Shown here: positions 1 to 14,548 of the stretch, in pieces
Position numbering within the stretch: the stretch's first letter is position 1
Layout: the number at the start of each line of letters is the position of its first letter
Assembly: GCA_033063855.1 (NCBI GenBank)
Contig: CP093831.1
Coordinates: 23,064,001 to 23,128,000 of the forward strand
DNA: 64,000 nucleotides
Direction: 5' to 3'
Source: Smittia aterrima
Taxonomy: Eukaryota > Arthropoda > Insecta > Diptera > Chironomidae
Position numbers and translations under genes: made by a program
The notes under the pieces: generated by a model
What the model was told of the DNA's origin: nothing
Seen by the model: the letters and a program-made list of their open reading frames with translations, nothing else
Database searches by the model: none

Positions 1-3000
1 TTGTTGCCATAATCTGAGGGTGAATGTTGTTGCTTAATTTGCATTTTTCAAAATGCCTTTCAAGAAAAAAAAATCTTTTGTGAGTGAAAAACTGTCGATC
101 GTGTGGTTTGTGCACGAATCTGACGAGCAAAGCACTTTTTTACGGTCTTTCACATGCGTGCTGAATATTCAAAGACAAAAGAGGAGAATTGAATCGAAGA
201 ATAACGAGATTACTCGTAATTTGAGATGAAGAGATAACGTTATCAATATTGATGGAATTTTAAACACGTCTCGCACAATATCGAGTGCGGCAGCATGTCT
301 CAACAGCTCGGAGCACGACTCGTTCGTTGAAGCGAAGAGAGAAAACGATATTTAAACCACATCATTATTGCCAATGCGTGATTTTCAATTGAAAAGATTT
401 TTTTCACACATACTTCCCGTTCAATGAAGAAGACGAAAGAGAGAAAATATTTCTTCTCGGCGGCGATATTTTCGCGAACATGAAAAGGAAAGCGAAGAAA
501 ATATTTACGTTTGGCTTGGGATGACGACGATAATAATCAAAAAATGGTTTTTACGATGGAATTTATGTCTTTTTCTATAACGGAAATCGGAAACTTTTCC
601 GGCTCACGCCCATGCCCTCTCTTTTCCAATCGAATGAGAAATGAAATATTCAAACAATGTCGCTCTGTCCAAGCCGGAAGTTTAAGTTTTAAAAGTTACG
701 AGAAGAAGAATTATGTTCCTTAACTTGCAAACTTTCATCTTTCTGCCCACTCGTTTCTCTGTCCAGCAACGACACTCTATCAATTTTGAGAGATGTAGTT
801 TGTTTGAACGACGATAATCCACAGAGTTGTCGAATACTTTTCACCATATAATTTCCGGTCGATGTAGATCGGATATAAAATGGGTTTCTCCAATATAAAT
901 ATAAAACTAGCTCAAAAACTCGTTAAGCAAATTTGATGGTTGGGATCGGACATATCCCGGGGAGAGTCAAGATTTTGAGGAAGAGGGTTCGATATTGATT
1001 CTTAGAGTTCTCGTATCTACTGCTATTTGCATGCTTCTCTGACCACCACAAGATGTTTTTCTGCTGTAAAGTTATTTATTCATATCTCCTTCCCTAGTTG
1101 AGCAGCTTATACGGCCACCCAAAACATGATGCAGCTAAAAAACATTCCGAGAAACCCGGCACACATTGTGACCTGGTTGAAGGCTCTTTTCGTTATTCAC
1201 TTTTGCATGATAAACTTCAGTAGTTAAATTTACAATTGAAATAAATTCTTCTGGTCAAATTTTAAAACGAAAAAAGCCTTAAAGAAGTTTTGTTTTTCTC
1301 CTTCAAGCGGTTCTCCCGTAAAAGGGAAAATATTAAGTGACAGAAATTTGTGTTGTGGTTGCTTCGTCTGGAAAACCTTCAAGGAAATGTTATTCAATGA
1401 TATCCGATGGGAAACATGAGAACAATCGAAGTGGACAAATTTTAAAACAAAGACAAAATCGCCCAATAAGTCCCTCACTCTTTCGAATAATCTTCAGCTG
1501 TGTCAGTGAATTTCCGCTGCGGATACTTTCAAGCAAATAACCTGAAAAAGTGGAAAGGAAGAGCTTTTGAATGGAAAAATGAATTCTATGCCATTGTTGT
1601 CGTATCGATCCTGAAAGAGTCGAAAGAAATTCCTTCGGGAGACTGAACCTGGGAAATAAATATTTTGGTATTTTCTTGAGATTCATGAGGAAGGAAACTT
1701 TATAACGTCGTCGACCCAGTGTGGAAGCTTTCAATTTATAGCAGCGAAGCATGCAATTGCAAAAGAAGCTTTCAATAAAGTTCAAGCTGGGCTTTGAGTC
1801 TTGAGAGGAAAGGAGAAAGCAAATACTTGAGATTGTTAATATTTTTTCCGGGTATCCTAGGATAAGCACGTATAATATTTTCTCGTCGATCGTGATTCTC
1901 TATTGAGACATATTTACGATTCAAATTTCTCTCCTCGCAAAGACTGCCATGCAAATGTGCGCCATGCATCTCCTGACACATTAAATATGAATTTCTGCTA
2001 TTAGATGAATACTTTATTTGAAGAGGAAAACGTAATCGATTAGATTTATTCATGTCAATGGCTCTTCCTTCTACTTCTCTCCTCCTGTCTGTCTGTCCCG
2101 AAAAAGCTCTCGCCAAAAAGTTTTTCCTGCTTTCAATCAAGACGACCGACGATGAGAATAAAAAAAGGGATCCGAACAATTTCGACTTGCAATCAATTTC
2201 AATCAAGAAAAAAGTCGAAAATGTGATTTCAGGTGGATGAGCTTTAATTACATTTCGATATCATCACGACAAGAGCAGATTAATATTTAATTTAATTAAA
2301 TCATCTGCTGCTGGGCTGCTTGGGGTTGCGGGGCTTTTAGAGAAAGCAGCAGTAGAAGATACTCTCGAATGAAAATCGTAGACAGATAGAAGAGAGCTCT
2401 CTGAAATCCGCCAGAGCCATCAAGAGGAGATGAGGGAAATCTACATAGTTTGGGGTTGTTTGCTTTAGAAAGTTGTTTCGGAAAGCGTGAGCGATGAAAT
2501 TAATTTTGCATTTCATTTGATGAAAAGATCACTCGATGGTTGATCTGGAGTGAAAAAGTTTTGTTTGGGTTCAGACTCTCACAGCTTCCCTTTTGAGCCT
2601 TTTGATGTTTTTCGCCGAGGGTGATGTGAGTGGAAAAGCTTTTAATATAATCACAAAATGTATATTTAATTAAATTCGTCGAAAACTGTCGCTCCATGGC
2701 AGCAATTGAAATGTCAAAAAGATATGACACTCGCTCCTCACCGTATCCGTTGCTATCTCTTCCGCTCTTTCGTTATTGTCTCCGTTATGAATGCCATCGC
2801 ATCGCTCGCTCGCGCGCGCAATAAAATGATGATGCCTCTTGCTCGCATTATGCTTTAACAACCCATTGCGAGATGAGATTTATAAATTTTTAAAGCGACT
2901 CTTTCATGCATGTACGATGATGTGGTGCTATAGTAGCATATTCAGAATTCTACTTGCGATGCGTGAGCTGTGCCTCCCTCATCGTCGTTCGTCTCCACTC

Positions 3001-3080
3001 CATCTAATCTCTCACTCTGCGAATGAGGAAGAATTTAACAAAAGAAAGGAAAAGATTTTTATGGCTCAATCATAAAACAA

Positions 3081-3098
3081 GAGGAGAGAGAGAGAGAG
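3081..3098. repeat. (GA)n microsatellite
   Basis: Short run of GA dinucleotides in otherwise unassigned upstream DNA. Confidence 0.8.
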
Positions 3099-6000
3099 TT
3101 TTTCTTTTATGACAAACTGAAAAATATTTCTTCTTGCAACATTAGAAATTAAAATTCAGAAAGGAAAACTTTCGAAGCTTGTCATGTGCGGCTGGTGGCG
3201 GCTGATTCAATTAACTGAACAGAAATGCTTTTTAAATTTCCGTCTTCGTCAATCCGATAAATTTTTCTCTTTTGATGAAAAGAGTTTCCCGCATTTCTTT
3301 TCAATTTGCTTTGCCTTCTTAAGTCTTCCTTCACTTGTCAACATTTATTACTGGAAAGAATGTTTCGAAGACTCATCGATGGGGGAAGCTAAAGCTCTCT
3401 CACTCTGTTGTCTGATGATGTTGTTGAGGGAAGCAAACGAAGGAAACGTGTAAATAGACACAAAATCAACATCATCAATCGACGACGACGACAGAGTCGT
3501 TCTGACTGTGACTTGCTACCAGATTACTCTCAAATTACTAATCAATAGACGCATTAAATCGAGCGCCAGAGTGAATGCGAAACTCTCCGGATCGAGAACG
3601 CAGAGATAAAAGCCTCTAATTGCGGACTACGAAGGGAAGCTGCAAAAATGATATTTATTTAATCAATTTCTATATGCTCGCATTCGACTCCACATAATTA
3701 ACCTATATACATCTCAATGTTCAGCTCGCTCTCACTCATTCCGATAAATGACAATTTTGCTGCTTATTTGTTGACGAACGAACGAGAGCAGAAAAACTTT
3801 TAATTTTAGATGACAAAACGAAAATTTTCTCTGCCGCTATTTGTCTCTCGTCTCGTTTCCAAATTTTTTTCTTTTTCATTCCCGTCAATACGTCATACGA
3901 ATACGAAATAAAAACTATTTTAGAAAAGGAGAGAGAAAGAAATGAAATGAAATAAGCTGAAACATCATAGTTGAGCTCGACAGAAGAAAAGGAATTCAAA
4001 CTACTAAATTATGTCTCTCTCGTCTGTTTATTTTATTTTTATTTGCCGTTTAACAATGACCTAAAAAAAATCAAGTCATTCAGATATCTGAATTCAATTT
4101 CGCCCAGTGATCTCATCAACATTCTCGAGGAGACACAAGTCGCTCGACATGCTTAAGTGTGCCTATGACTCGCTACACATTTTTTTCCTCTTCATTCTAT
4201 GGGCGTCTTTCCCCAAAAAAAAAAGAAAGAAAAGTTTTATCTTGTGCAATGGGAATATTTTTATTTATGCTTATGTGTTCATGTGAAATGGATGGGAAAA
4301 ATTGATGTTGAGGGGGGGACCATAACTAGATGTTTGAGAGAGGGAGGAGAGAAATGAAAAATCAGTTTCGCTTAAAACGATTCACCCTCCGCTCAAGCAA
4401 ATGCTGAAAAGAGAAATTTATACTAATAGAATTACATCAGAGAATAAACATATATGATTGCGTAAGGCAACAACACAACATTCTCGGCATTAGCATTTCG
4501 TTTAAATTCTCAGCCTCCTTCCCCCGTCAATCCCTGAATGCCGTCGCAGAGGCTTTCAGAGTGCGAGAGAGAAAGCTTCGACGACATATAAGAAGAGGAA
4601 TGAATGGAAATCTTTCTCTACTGCTGATTGAATTGAATTGCACTTCAATTGTACACACTCTCACTATATTTCATGCGCCATAACATTAAGCTTTATTCAG
4701 CTTCACAATGAGAGCATTTCATCGTCGACTGACTGAATTCATTTCAATTTTTTTCCTCATGCTTCTGCTGCTGCTGTTTATTTATTTGCAACTCCCGCGG
4801 AAAACTCGCATCGCTGAAAAAAACAAAATTTATTATTTGTTTTCTTCAACGTTGTTACTTCATTTGCAGGAAAACATGTTTGCAGAGCATGAAGCTGAAG
4901 AGGAGAAATGATATTTGCAAAACAAATTTATAAAATTGATTTTATTCCACGCTCTACCTCACTCAACTCAATTTTTCTGCACTGTGAGTCGTTCGCGAAT
5001 TAAACAAACAAACACAAAGTAATTTCGAGGCGAACGACAGTGATTGCTTGTGCGTGTGCATCATGCGTGCTGAAAATTGCTCTTTTTTCGGGAACTTTTC
5101 TTTGTTGACCTCGGAATCAACTGATAAATTATTGCCCTTGCAGCAGAGTCTCCTCTTGGCTACGGAAAACTATTGTTATGGAACGCATTTCGATAAAATG
5201 AGAGGCAAACAAAAAACTTTGAAAACTGATCATTTTGAGTGATAAGGGAGGAAAGGGTTTTTTCGTTATTCACTTTTTTAGAACTTCTAACTCTTCATTG
5301 GGAGTTCCACAACTACTCAAAAGTGATCACAACTAAGCTTCATGATTTGATCACAAGACAAAGCGAAAAAAGCCTAAAAACATGTTTCGCGATGATGAGT
5401 GTTCATTCACGTACTTTAAATTTATGCTCGTCTCTGGAAAATGTAAATTTGAATGATAGATATGCTTGCACAGAGAAATATACGAGAGATAGTGCAGCGT
5501 GTACCTTTGATGATGAATGCTCTCTCGTCTGCTGATAGTAATCGCACTCGCAAAAAAGCGAGCTTCGTCTCACAAATAATTAATGCTGATGGAACTGCTC
5601 GTGAAACGGGAGAAGAGGAAAATTATTGCCCAATGATTTATTCACATGTAATTACGATGATGTATCAGTTAACATCTCAAATTTGTTTGCAAACATTGCC
5701 CGGTTCATCGCTTGTTTGCTTTTCTGAGTTCTCTGTGTAAATCGAGATCGATTTTTTTTTGTTTCGACATTCGGCAAAGCAATGAAAAGCTCGGATATTT
5801 CAGCAGATCTGTCTGCAAAGCTTCGAAAATATTCGAAGCTCAAAGAAGATTAGAAAATTTCATTCGCAAGCGAAATTTCTTTCGACATAAGATTTCAGAT
5901 GAAAAATCGTGTAAGCTTCATCGGCCGGATTTGCTAGTATCAGATAGACCTGGGGCTGGTCGTGACTTCCTTATTGCCATCATTATCGCAATCAAAACAT

Positions 6001-7440
6001 ATTGTTGGCCAAGCACACGATGATCACGCAGATATTCGATGACTTCCGGACTTTTTACACCGAATAAATTTGATTGATGCGATAATTTTAGTGCAGAGCA
6101 AGGAGAAATGTTCGGATGGCCAAGGTTTTCCGCAAAATAAAAAACTACATGCGGTAGAACGGAAAAAAGAATCATCATACATGAAGTTTTGCAATGTCAG
6201 CCTTGGTTTAGTTTTAACAGACACTTTGCCTTCGCCTTTCTTTCGTGAAGTTTGTTTTTTCTATGGCCGCCACTGTTGAAGCTTTTTTGGGGTTGAAAAG
6301 TGAAGCGAGAGAGAGTGAGAGAGAAGGGGGAAGAAGAAAAAAGTTCATTTCAAATATTTATAGCTCATAAAATCATAAATTTTCAACTTTTGCTCACGTT
6401 ATTTCGCATATGAAATATTTAAAGTTTATTTTTTGTGTGTTGCCTCTCGCACGCTGGCTGATCTTTCTCTCTCACTCTGTCTCTCGGTGTGCCCTGCACG
6501 AACCGCATCGAATGTGCAAGCAGAAGCTACAAAGAGAAATAAACACACGATTTGCCAAAAATAATAAAAAAAAGAAGAAGAGGAACGAACTGAACTGAAA
6601 CTGAGAAATGAAATAATTTCTACTTGCATGCTCGCTCCAAAAAGCATTTAGGATTAAAAAGGATTATACGACACTGACGTAGCGGGTGGGCTCTGAGAAT
6701 TGGATTTCCTGTAAAGCTCTGAAAGCTCGCCCATGCCACTCCTCGAAAACAAACTTTTCCTCTTCACACTCGACCATTGTTCACTCTCGGCTCATTCACT
6801 TCAACAAATATTAACTTTTGTCATCGTCAAACTTAATTGTGCACTGAAAGTTGAACCCCTATCGACTCTCCTAATCATTATTTATTCAAAGGCATTACAT
6901 AACAGGGAAACATAAGGTTCGCGATGGGAGGGGGCGAAACTTATGAGTAGATTCCACCACGTCAAATGATTTTTCCATTTCCGTTATTCATGTTTTAAAT
7001 TGCCGCAGTGTGATGACAAAACGAGTGAAGGCGCTCAATTGCACGAAGCGGAAAATATGATGAAATGGCACCTAGGCGTGCAGTCAAAGCGGGATAGAAG
7101 CTTTTTTCGTATTTAAACAGTTTTTGTCAATGCTCTTGCCATGAGAAGCTTTTGCCATTCCAAGGATGAACTCCGTTGAAAGCTCAATACAGTTGTTGGT
7201 TTAGTTTCCGGCTCGGATTTGCCTCGGAATTACATAAAATTGAAAAATTATTTAATGCTGCAGCTCTCGAAACGTGGTTAGTCCGAACGTTTGCATTTGA
7301 ACCACAATAATCCTGAAAAACTGTTGGAACGTCCGTTGAGCGGGTCTCACGTTCCAAAGCAGCCCAATTCAGAATTTAGTAAACATGTCGAGAGGAAAAT
7401 TGTGTCCATGATCATGGAAATTAAATTACGCAATTACTCA

Positions 7441-7492
7441 TCTCTCTCATCTCTCTCACTCTTTCTCTCTCTGTCTCTCTCTCCTTCTTCTC
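7441..7492. repeat. CT-rich microsatellite / polypyrimidine tract
   Basis: About 50 bp almost entirely of C and T on the + strand, mainly CTCT with scattered CA and G interruptions. It has no associated gene that I can see. Confidence 0.8.
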
Positions 7493-10400
7493 AAAATACA
7501 GAAAAGTTTAGTTTTCATTTAGTTTTCAAATCACATTTTATCTATTTAATTTGTCCGCTATTCAGTGAGTTCAAATTGGATGTCAAACAGCAGCAGCAGA
7601 CACAAGAATTGTTGTGCAATAGCAAAAGGCAATAAAGAACAAAAGAATTTGTCTGCAGAGAGAAATCTTGAATAATTCCAACCCTGATAAAACATAAAAA
7701 GAAGTTAAATAAATTGGCATTAAAATAAAGGAATCAGAGACAAAAAGAAAGCCAAAGGATTATTTAGTTTGCAAAACGGATGAGATGATGTGGTGTGATA
7801 TGTGAATCGCAGTGAAAAATTGGTTGGTTCTACTTATCAAATAAAGATTGCAAATTTGGATTTTTACATTTGAAAAGCACAGACATCAAAAGAGAAAAAG
7901 AGCTCCCTGAGAAAAGAAAGAAAAAAAGAAAAGAAAAAACACTTCAGAGATTCTGGTGAATCATTGTAATTGTTCCTTCCTTTCCCTCGATTAATTGGAA
8001 TTAATTCGAAGCACTCGTTAGGCTCGTGTTAAGCTTAACACACTTCACATCTTCTCGACTTTGTTTTCCTCCGACTTGAAGCGAAACAAAAACATTTATG
8101 CACACACCATTCCGAAAATTAGAAGCGCACACAGATCCGATAATTAATTCGCATTCGAAAGTTAATCAGATTCATCGCAGTCGAGAGGGAGAGTGAGCAA
8201 AAAAGAGAAAAATCGATGCTGGGCTGAAGGAATGGATGGTTTAGATTTTGAGAACCACAGACGAGGATTCGACTTCAGGTTCGGATTAAAAATTCAAATT
8301 CAAATTCTTTGTTTTGCTGTGTTATGATTTGAAACAAAATTACTAATTTGTTGTCTGTTGGTTGCTGACTCTGTTGGTTTTCCCTGTACTTGATGTTGCT
8401 CACAATAAAAAATCTATTTGTGTTGAGGAACATATTGAATATAAATATTCCGTAACTGTTATCCAATGAGAACGCATGTGGAAAATATGTATTTATTATG
8501 GGAAATGTTTCGATGTTGTTGGTTCGTTCAGCGTATCATGTTGTTTGATCGCCAAATCAGTCACGTAGTCGGGGTAGAAGGGAAAGAAGAGATATAGGGA
8601 ATTAGTTTGTGAGATTTCGGTTGCTCTTTCTTTTCTTTAGGGTTTTCCATTCAAAGGAGGGTTCGTCGTTGACTCGTGTAGCGATCAGCAAAGCTTCTTG
8701 GATGAAAAGCCCTTCAATAAATATTCGTTTTTTTTTTGATTTCCCATCTCAATGTTTCCCACATTATACCAAATGTAATCCCTTTGAATTCATCCCGAGT
8801 ACGTGACTGGCGTTAGAAGGGGAATAAACAAAAGAGATCGAAGGGGAGGAAAATATGAATTCGCTTAAAAAGTTGTATCAATTACTGTGAAGTTTATCGT
8901 TGCTGTTGTTGATGTTCGTTCTGACTCTCGTTTTTTCGTTTATTGAAAATTAAATTAAAGTTATTTTTGTTCGGCGTACTGTTGCTAAATGTATTAAGCT
9001 TATTTATTGTCCTCAACGAACGAGAGAGAGAGGAACTTGTGGGGAGAGACGAACTCAACGTCTATCAACGTTACACGTCATCAAACTCGTGAAAAAGAGA
9101 AGTTAATTCTTTTTTCGTCTTCGAAAAGAAATTAAGAGATGAGACAGTGGATTTTCGTCGTGAAGCGAGTAATGTTCATTAAACGACGAAGCGTTGAAGA
9201 AGAAAAAAAACTTTTAATGGGGCAGATCACGGTCGGAAGCAGCAAATGATTCTTTTATTGTTTTTCTCTCGCATACTTTTCCTCGTGAAGGCCTCGAGGG
9301 AAGAATCAATGTCAAGAGAGAGAAAAGTTGTCGATTAAAGCGAATTAAGTGACTAGATTACGAGCAAACAATGCGGAGTTTCCGCCTCCGGCGCCGCAGA
9401 ATGAATCTCGCCATTCAATCGATAATTATATTAATTCAATAATTTTTTTGTTCTTGCTTCCCTCGCGATGCGATGGCTCATTAAAGCTTATGTTTGCTCA
9501 TACCTTCGGCGAAATTAACATCACCGCAGCCAAAAATATTTCAAAATTTCATTCCAGCGCGCGGTTGCTCTTTACCGAAAGTTAATTATCATTTATGGCG
9601 GCATTGGCATGAAAATTTAATTATATTTTCCCGAATTTTTCCACTCGAACTTTTTGCTCCCCCGAGCAAGCTCCAATAGATGATGATGTTGTTTTATGTC
9701 CTGTGTTATCTATGACAACTTTATACATTGCGGAATGAAATGAGATTTTTACGCAGAATGTGTTTGCCTATACATTTATCGATAACTCATAAAAGTGCCA
9801 TAAACCAAGGGATTGAAAGCGCTCCGAACAGTCTGCGAAAGATGACGGAGCGATGACGATTACTATAACGCGCTCAATCTGTTCATTTGTGCGCAGGAAA
9901 GCACTTTCGTTTTGATGAAGCATTTGAGGCAGAATATATTTGGCTTTCATTGATTTAAAAGACTTTGAGATGGATCGAGATCGAAACGGAATTACGTTCT
10001 CGAACTTTGAGAGTTTAATTGAAGGAGACGATCAAATATTAAGTTTCATAAAATATCAAATGGCAAAAGTACTCAACAAAATGCCTTTAATGTTTGAATG
10101 GTTTCGAGCACAAGTTTCTCATAAAATCTACGAGCAGTTTACTAGATTCCAATAAAATGATATCAGAGTCATCATCAAGTTGTGAAATGTAAAGAATAAA
10201 AGATCAAAAACTTGTGAGTGAGAGAGACTTTCGTACTTTTGTACTTCATCTCAAGAATATTAATAGAAACATCAATTCACGAAGAGCCGCATCTCGTTTA
10301 TAAGACTCTGCACACTGCTTCGCTACTCTTTATTATGACATTTATGTTTGAATAGGTTTAAATGTTTTCTCTCTGTTCCCTTGAGTGGGGGGAGATCATA

Positions 10401-13400
10401 GAATGACATGAGAAAAATCTTGAGAGAAAAAAAGTCTCATAAGCGGCGGAATGCGAGTGAGCAAACGAGGAGAATGGAAAAATTATCTAATTTAAAGAAA
10501 ATCGCATCATTTATATTCACTGAAGATTCTCCACAGACTTGGGCGTCGGAAGCAGAGAATAAAACACAACCACCAAAGCTGGTTAGAAGGAGAGAGATAG
10601 CTCGGCAATATTTGTTCACATTAAGAGCGTAGTTTGATGTTTTTCTTCGCCACAAGTTCTGACATCCAGTCTCTTACAGCCACAACGAATGTTTTGACAA
10701 TAAATGTTCCCATTGTGCGAGATTTAATGTCTGATGTACGCCTTTATTCTTGTTCGTTCTCCCTTTGCGGCACTCTACGCCACTCGCTTCTAATCTGAAT
10801 TTAAACAAATGATTTACATCTCCGGCATCGCGGGAATATCCATCCACATATCCACGAACATAGTTCCGTTGAGCTTTTCTTCTTTTTCCGCCATCTTTTC
10901 CCTCCTCTGTGTATACGTAGGCTCAACCAAAAGCACAGCGTGCAGTCATTTTTTATACATTTGGAACTGACTAAACGATCCAACTATAAAGGACGACGCA
11001 ATCGTGCGAGCTTTTCATATTCTCCATTTGAAAAATGAGCCAACCTAAAAGCGACACTTGGTCATAAACTTCTATAGTTTCGTATCTGTTTTAGTGTCGT
11101 TTCGTTAAAATCCACGTGCGCGTGATTAACATAAGTAGGAAGAGGGGATGGCAACAACAATAGGACTCACGATGAATTCCTAAACGTTTTCGCTGAGAAT
11201 GGAATTCAATTCATTCTTCGCAACGACTAAAAGGAGTTATTCCTTTCACGCTCTTCTGCTTTCGCGTCGGCTCGTCGTCGTTCACGCGAAATTAACTTCG
11301 TTTTTTTCTTCTTCTTTTTCTGCTATCTAACTGATTGTGATTTCAAATTGATATCGAAGAAGTTTACTGCATTCAACTGACTTCTCTTGATTGCAATTCC
11401 AAGCTTCGAGCTTGTCATTGAGCTTGATCGATGTTGGTTTGATTCAATTATTTTCGAATCTATTTTTATTTGGTGGAAAACAGTTTCGAGGAACGGGGAA
11501 GTAGTAAAGAGCGAAGAAGCTTACATAACGAAAACTAACTGAATGATGACATAACAGAATGAACAGAAGGAAAGCAAATCACTTTTGATGCGAAATAAAT
11601 GTTTGAAGATATCAGCAGCAGAAGGAGAAATGGAATCACTCAAGACTGAGATTGTGGGTTGCTTCCTACAGTCGCTCGCCATCTCGAAAAATTATCATAT
11701 CACTCTTGATACATCGAAAGGATATTAAAGTTTTCTTTAGAGCCGAGTCGAGGGCGAATGATGAACATAATGAAAATAATTCACAACATAAATAGAAAAT
11801 AATAAAACGAAACAAAGGAGCGCGAAAAATCGTTTTGTTTGCTTAAAAAAAAGGGGACATTGAGTAATCGTGGAAATATCAATTCCAAGTTCCGACTCGC
11901 GAATGGGGTAAAAGTAGGGCAAGAGCAGAGCGCGAAAGATCGCGGGGAGATAGCGCAAGCAAGGGTGGAAAACGAGAATAGCGAAAAAGACATTTTTTAA
12001 ATGTCGCGATTGTTATTTATTTTTTTCGTGAGCCATATATTTCGGCGCTAATCTAGATCTCCCAACGAATTGTTTGACTCTGTTGCATGACAATCGCAAA
12101 GGATAAACTTCTGAAAGCGAGCTCTGACATAAAGCTCTTTTAAAGCCTTTCACGTTAAGCAGCGATAATGTCGTCTAGCTTAACTTTATCTATGACAAGC
12201 TTATCCTCTAAATAAACTTTAAAACTTTTCCGTGGAAGCTTCTTCTTCGTTTTCCTCTCGAGAATGCAGCAATAACAATCAAACTTTAATTGAATTTGCG
12301 TGATTTTATTGCTCCGAGTAATTGATTTTCCACTTAATGCACAACTCTTTCTGTGTTGCGCACGTTCCAAGCGATTCGTTCAAGGACTCAAATTTGGAAT
12401 TCCTGGCTTTGAACTTATCTTGGAATGCAATGCTCGATTGCTGTTCATTATTGAGCTTCTGAATTATTTTTTTATATCAACATTTCGAGAGCTTTTACGG
12501 TTTTTTTTTTCGGCTGGTGCTGTCTTGTGTAGTCTTGTGATAAGAAACTTGATGCGATGACGCAAAAGGAGCAGAAATAATTTTTAATTGTTCAAAGAGA
12601 CGATGGCCAGCTTAATTCTTTCCTAAACTTCTTAATTTTTTCGCTTCGTTTCTTCGTCGAATTTTCGAGGCTTAATTTCCTTTAAAAAATTTCATTTCGT
12701 AATTAATTTCGTAATCTTCAATTCTCATGGCAACTCAGTCAGCCTTTCTTTTCGAGTTGATAGCTCAAAGCGGTCCTCTCTTGGACATTAAACAATAAAT
12801 AAATTAACGTCGACTGATTATAAGCATAATGAATTATTAAAATTTATGTTGCGAGTCATAAAATCGCGGACTCTCCTTTCGCTTGACGAGAGAGAGAGCT
12901 AAAGCTCGACGAGGCATTAATAGGCATCAATTTGATGCGTTTCCTTGGGAGAAAAGTGCGGATAATTGTGATGAAGTGAATGTAACGAACGCTCGAAAGA
13001 TAAATTTGATGACGACAAGCCAATGTCCGTGTAATGAGAGCAGTTCCAGTAAATATAAAATAATAACGTATTTCCATAAATATATTTCATGCGATATCAC
13101 ATTTTATGCTGGCTCCCCCCTAATAAACGAATGTTTCTCGACGATCCAAATGTCACATGGACGAAGAGCGATGAGATCTATAAAACAGAATGAAAACGAG
13201 AAACACATCAAACATTCCAATCGAGGCGACCGGAAGATTACATCGTCATCGTCATGCAATTCTCCTCTTCTCCGCCATTCGACGATCCTCCGCTTCATAT
13301 CGGATCGTTAGGAACAGCAGTTTTAATGTCAAAAAAATTAATTAACTCAAAAACGAGAAGAATTCCTCGACGAAAAGTGTTTACTCGAAAAGATTTCGTA

Positions 13401-14548
13401 ATCTTGCTCATCCCGAAAATGAAAAGCAAGAATGAAAAACAGAAAAGATAAATTAGTCTCATCATGTAGTGGTTAAAAATGTTTAAATGCCCGGGCAAGT
13501 TAGTTAAATGAAAGAAGTGAGGAGAAAAGCGTCTCACGTTTTCCTGCTTACGATTCACGTCATGCATGCAGCTACAGCAACGGCAAGAGCAGACATTGCT
13601 GTATAAATCATAAATGAGCTTTGAAATGCTTGCATTAGCAAAAATTAAGAACAATTTTCTCTTCGAATCAGCTTCGTCATGACGTAATTGGGTTAAAGAG
13701 TCGAGTTCGTCTCTCTCCCCGGGAAGACGCAATAACAATTAAAAATCTCGTTTCATTCTCCTTATCACAGAGCTAAGTAAGGCAATGGTTTTGTGTTTAA
13801 GGAGAGGCAGCTCCTTTGAATCATGCGGTTTCTACCTTCGCTTCCTTCAAGGCAGAGACTAACACATGATGCCTAGATAAATTCTCTTTAAAACATCACT
13901 AAATCCATTCACACTCGGGGCCAAAGAAAAGAGCCGGAAAACGACTCACAAATTATTAAATTATGATGAGACATAAAGAAACATTAAGGACACTGCTTTA
14001 TAGAATTAAATGAAATTTATGTAAATAAAGGGGCTGGGGAGAGACGACCCCAAGAAAAGCGGCTCGTACAACAGAAGCGAGAGAGCAGAGTTGAAATGAA
14101 TTTTGTTGTTTGTGGTTAATGGTTTTTTACTTAAATAAGAAAAGTGAGAGAGAGAGAGAAAGAAGGATGAGCCTAAAGCGCAAACTATAAATGAGACGAA
14201 AGAGCGAACAGCATAAAAAGAAAATTATTCAAAATTAATAAATTTCAGCATTAAATTGTGTGAAGAAGGACGAGCGATGATGAACGTAATAATCATTATA
14301 ACTTGAAGAAGGGAAACTGCATAAATGGATCCTAATTTAATGATATTTGCGAGCAGAGACTGTGTGGCTGAATATCCCAACGCTTCGTAAAATCTTATGA
14401 TGTAATAAATAATCGCAAGCAAAGAACCCAAACGAGAGAAGAATCGCATTAAGCGCAAGCTAGAAAGCAAAGCTAGAGTGAACAAGAGAGGGAGGCGAAA
14501 AGCGAAGGAGCATCGAGAAAGATATAAACACTTGATAATCCGATCTAA

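Larger units (their letters stand above)
1..14548. other. Gene-poor upstream region
   Basis: I find no supported gene here. The longest open frames (for example 159 codons on the - strand at 1390-1869 and about 142-147 codons on both strands at 12883-13738) have no recognisable domain and no convincing start or splice context. Short GA/CT and GAAAA/TTTTC motifs are frequent and keep stop codons scarce, which explains such frames. The stretch contains GA/CT microsatellites and many homeobox-like TAATTA and ATTA words. It could be the 5' regulatory region or long noncoding introns of the + strand gene whose exon begins at 14549, or of shaking-B. Confidence 0.5.

Noticed and set aside
1390..1869. 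159-codon open frame on the - strand
   Set aside because: Cys- and Phe-rich chance-like composition, no domain, overlapped by frames on both strands. The local sequence is poor in stop codons.
9940..10155. 71-codon frame with an EF-hand-like DRDRNG stretch
   Set aside because: Only half of a calcium-binding loop, with spacing one residue off, a TTG start and no partner EF-hand. Most likely chance.
12883..13738. Overlapping 142- and 147-codon frames on both strands
   Set aside because: Opposite-strand overlap, low-complexity basic and Ser/Cys composition, no recognisable family or splice context.
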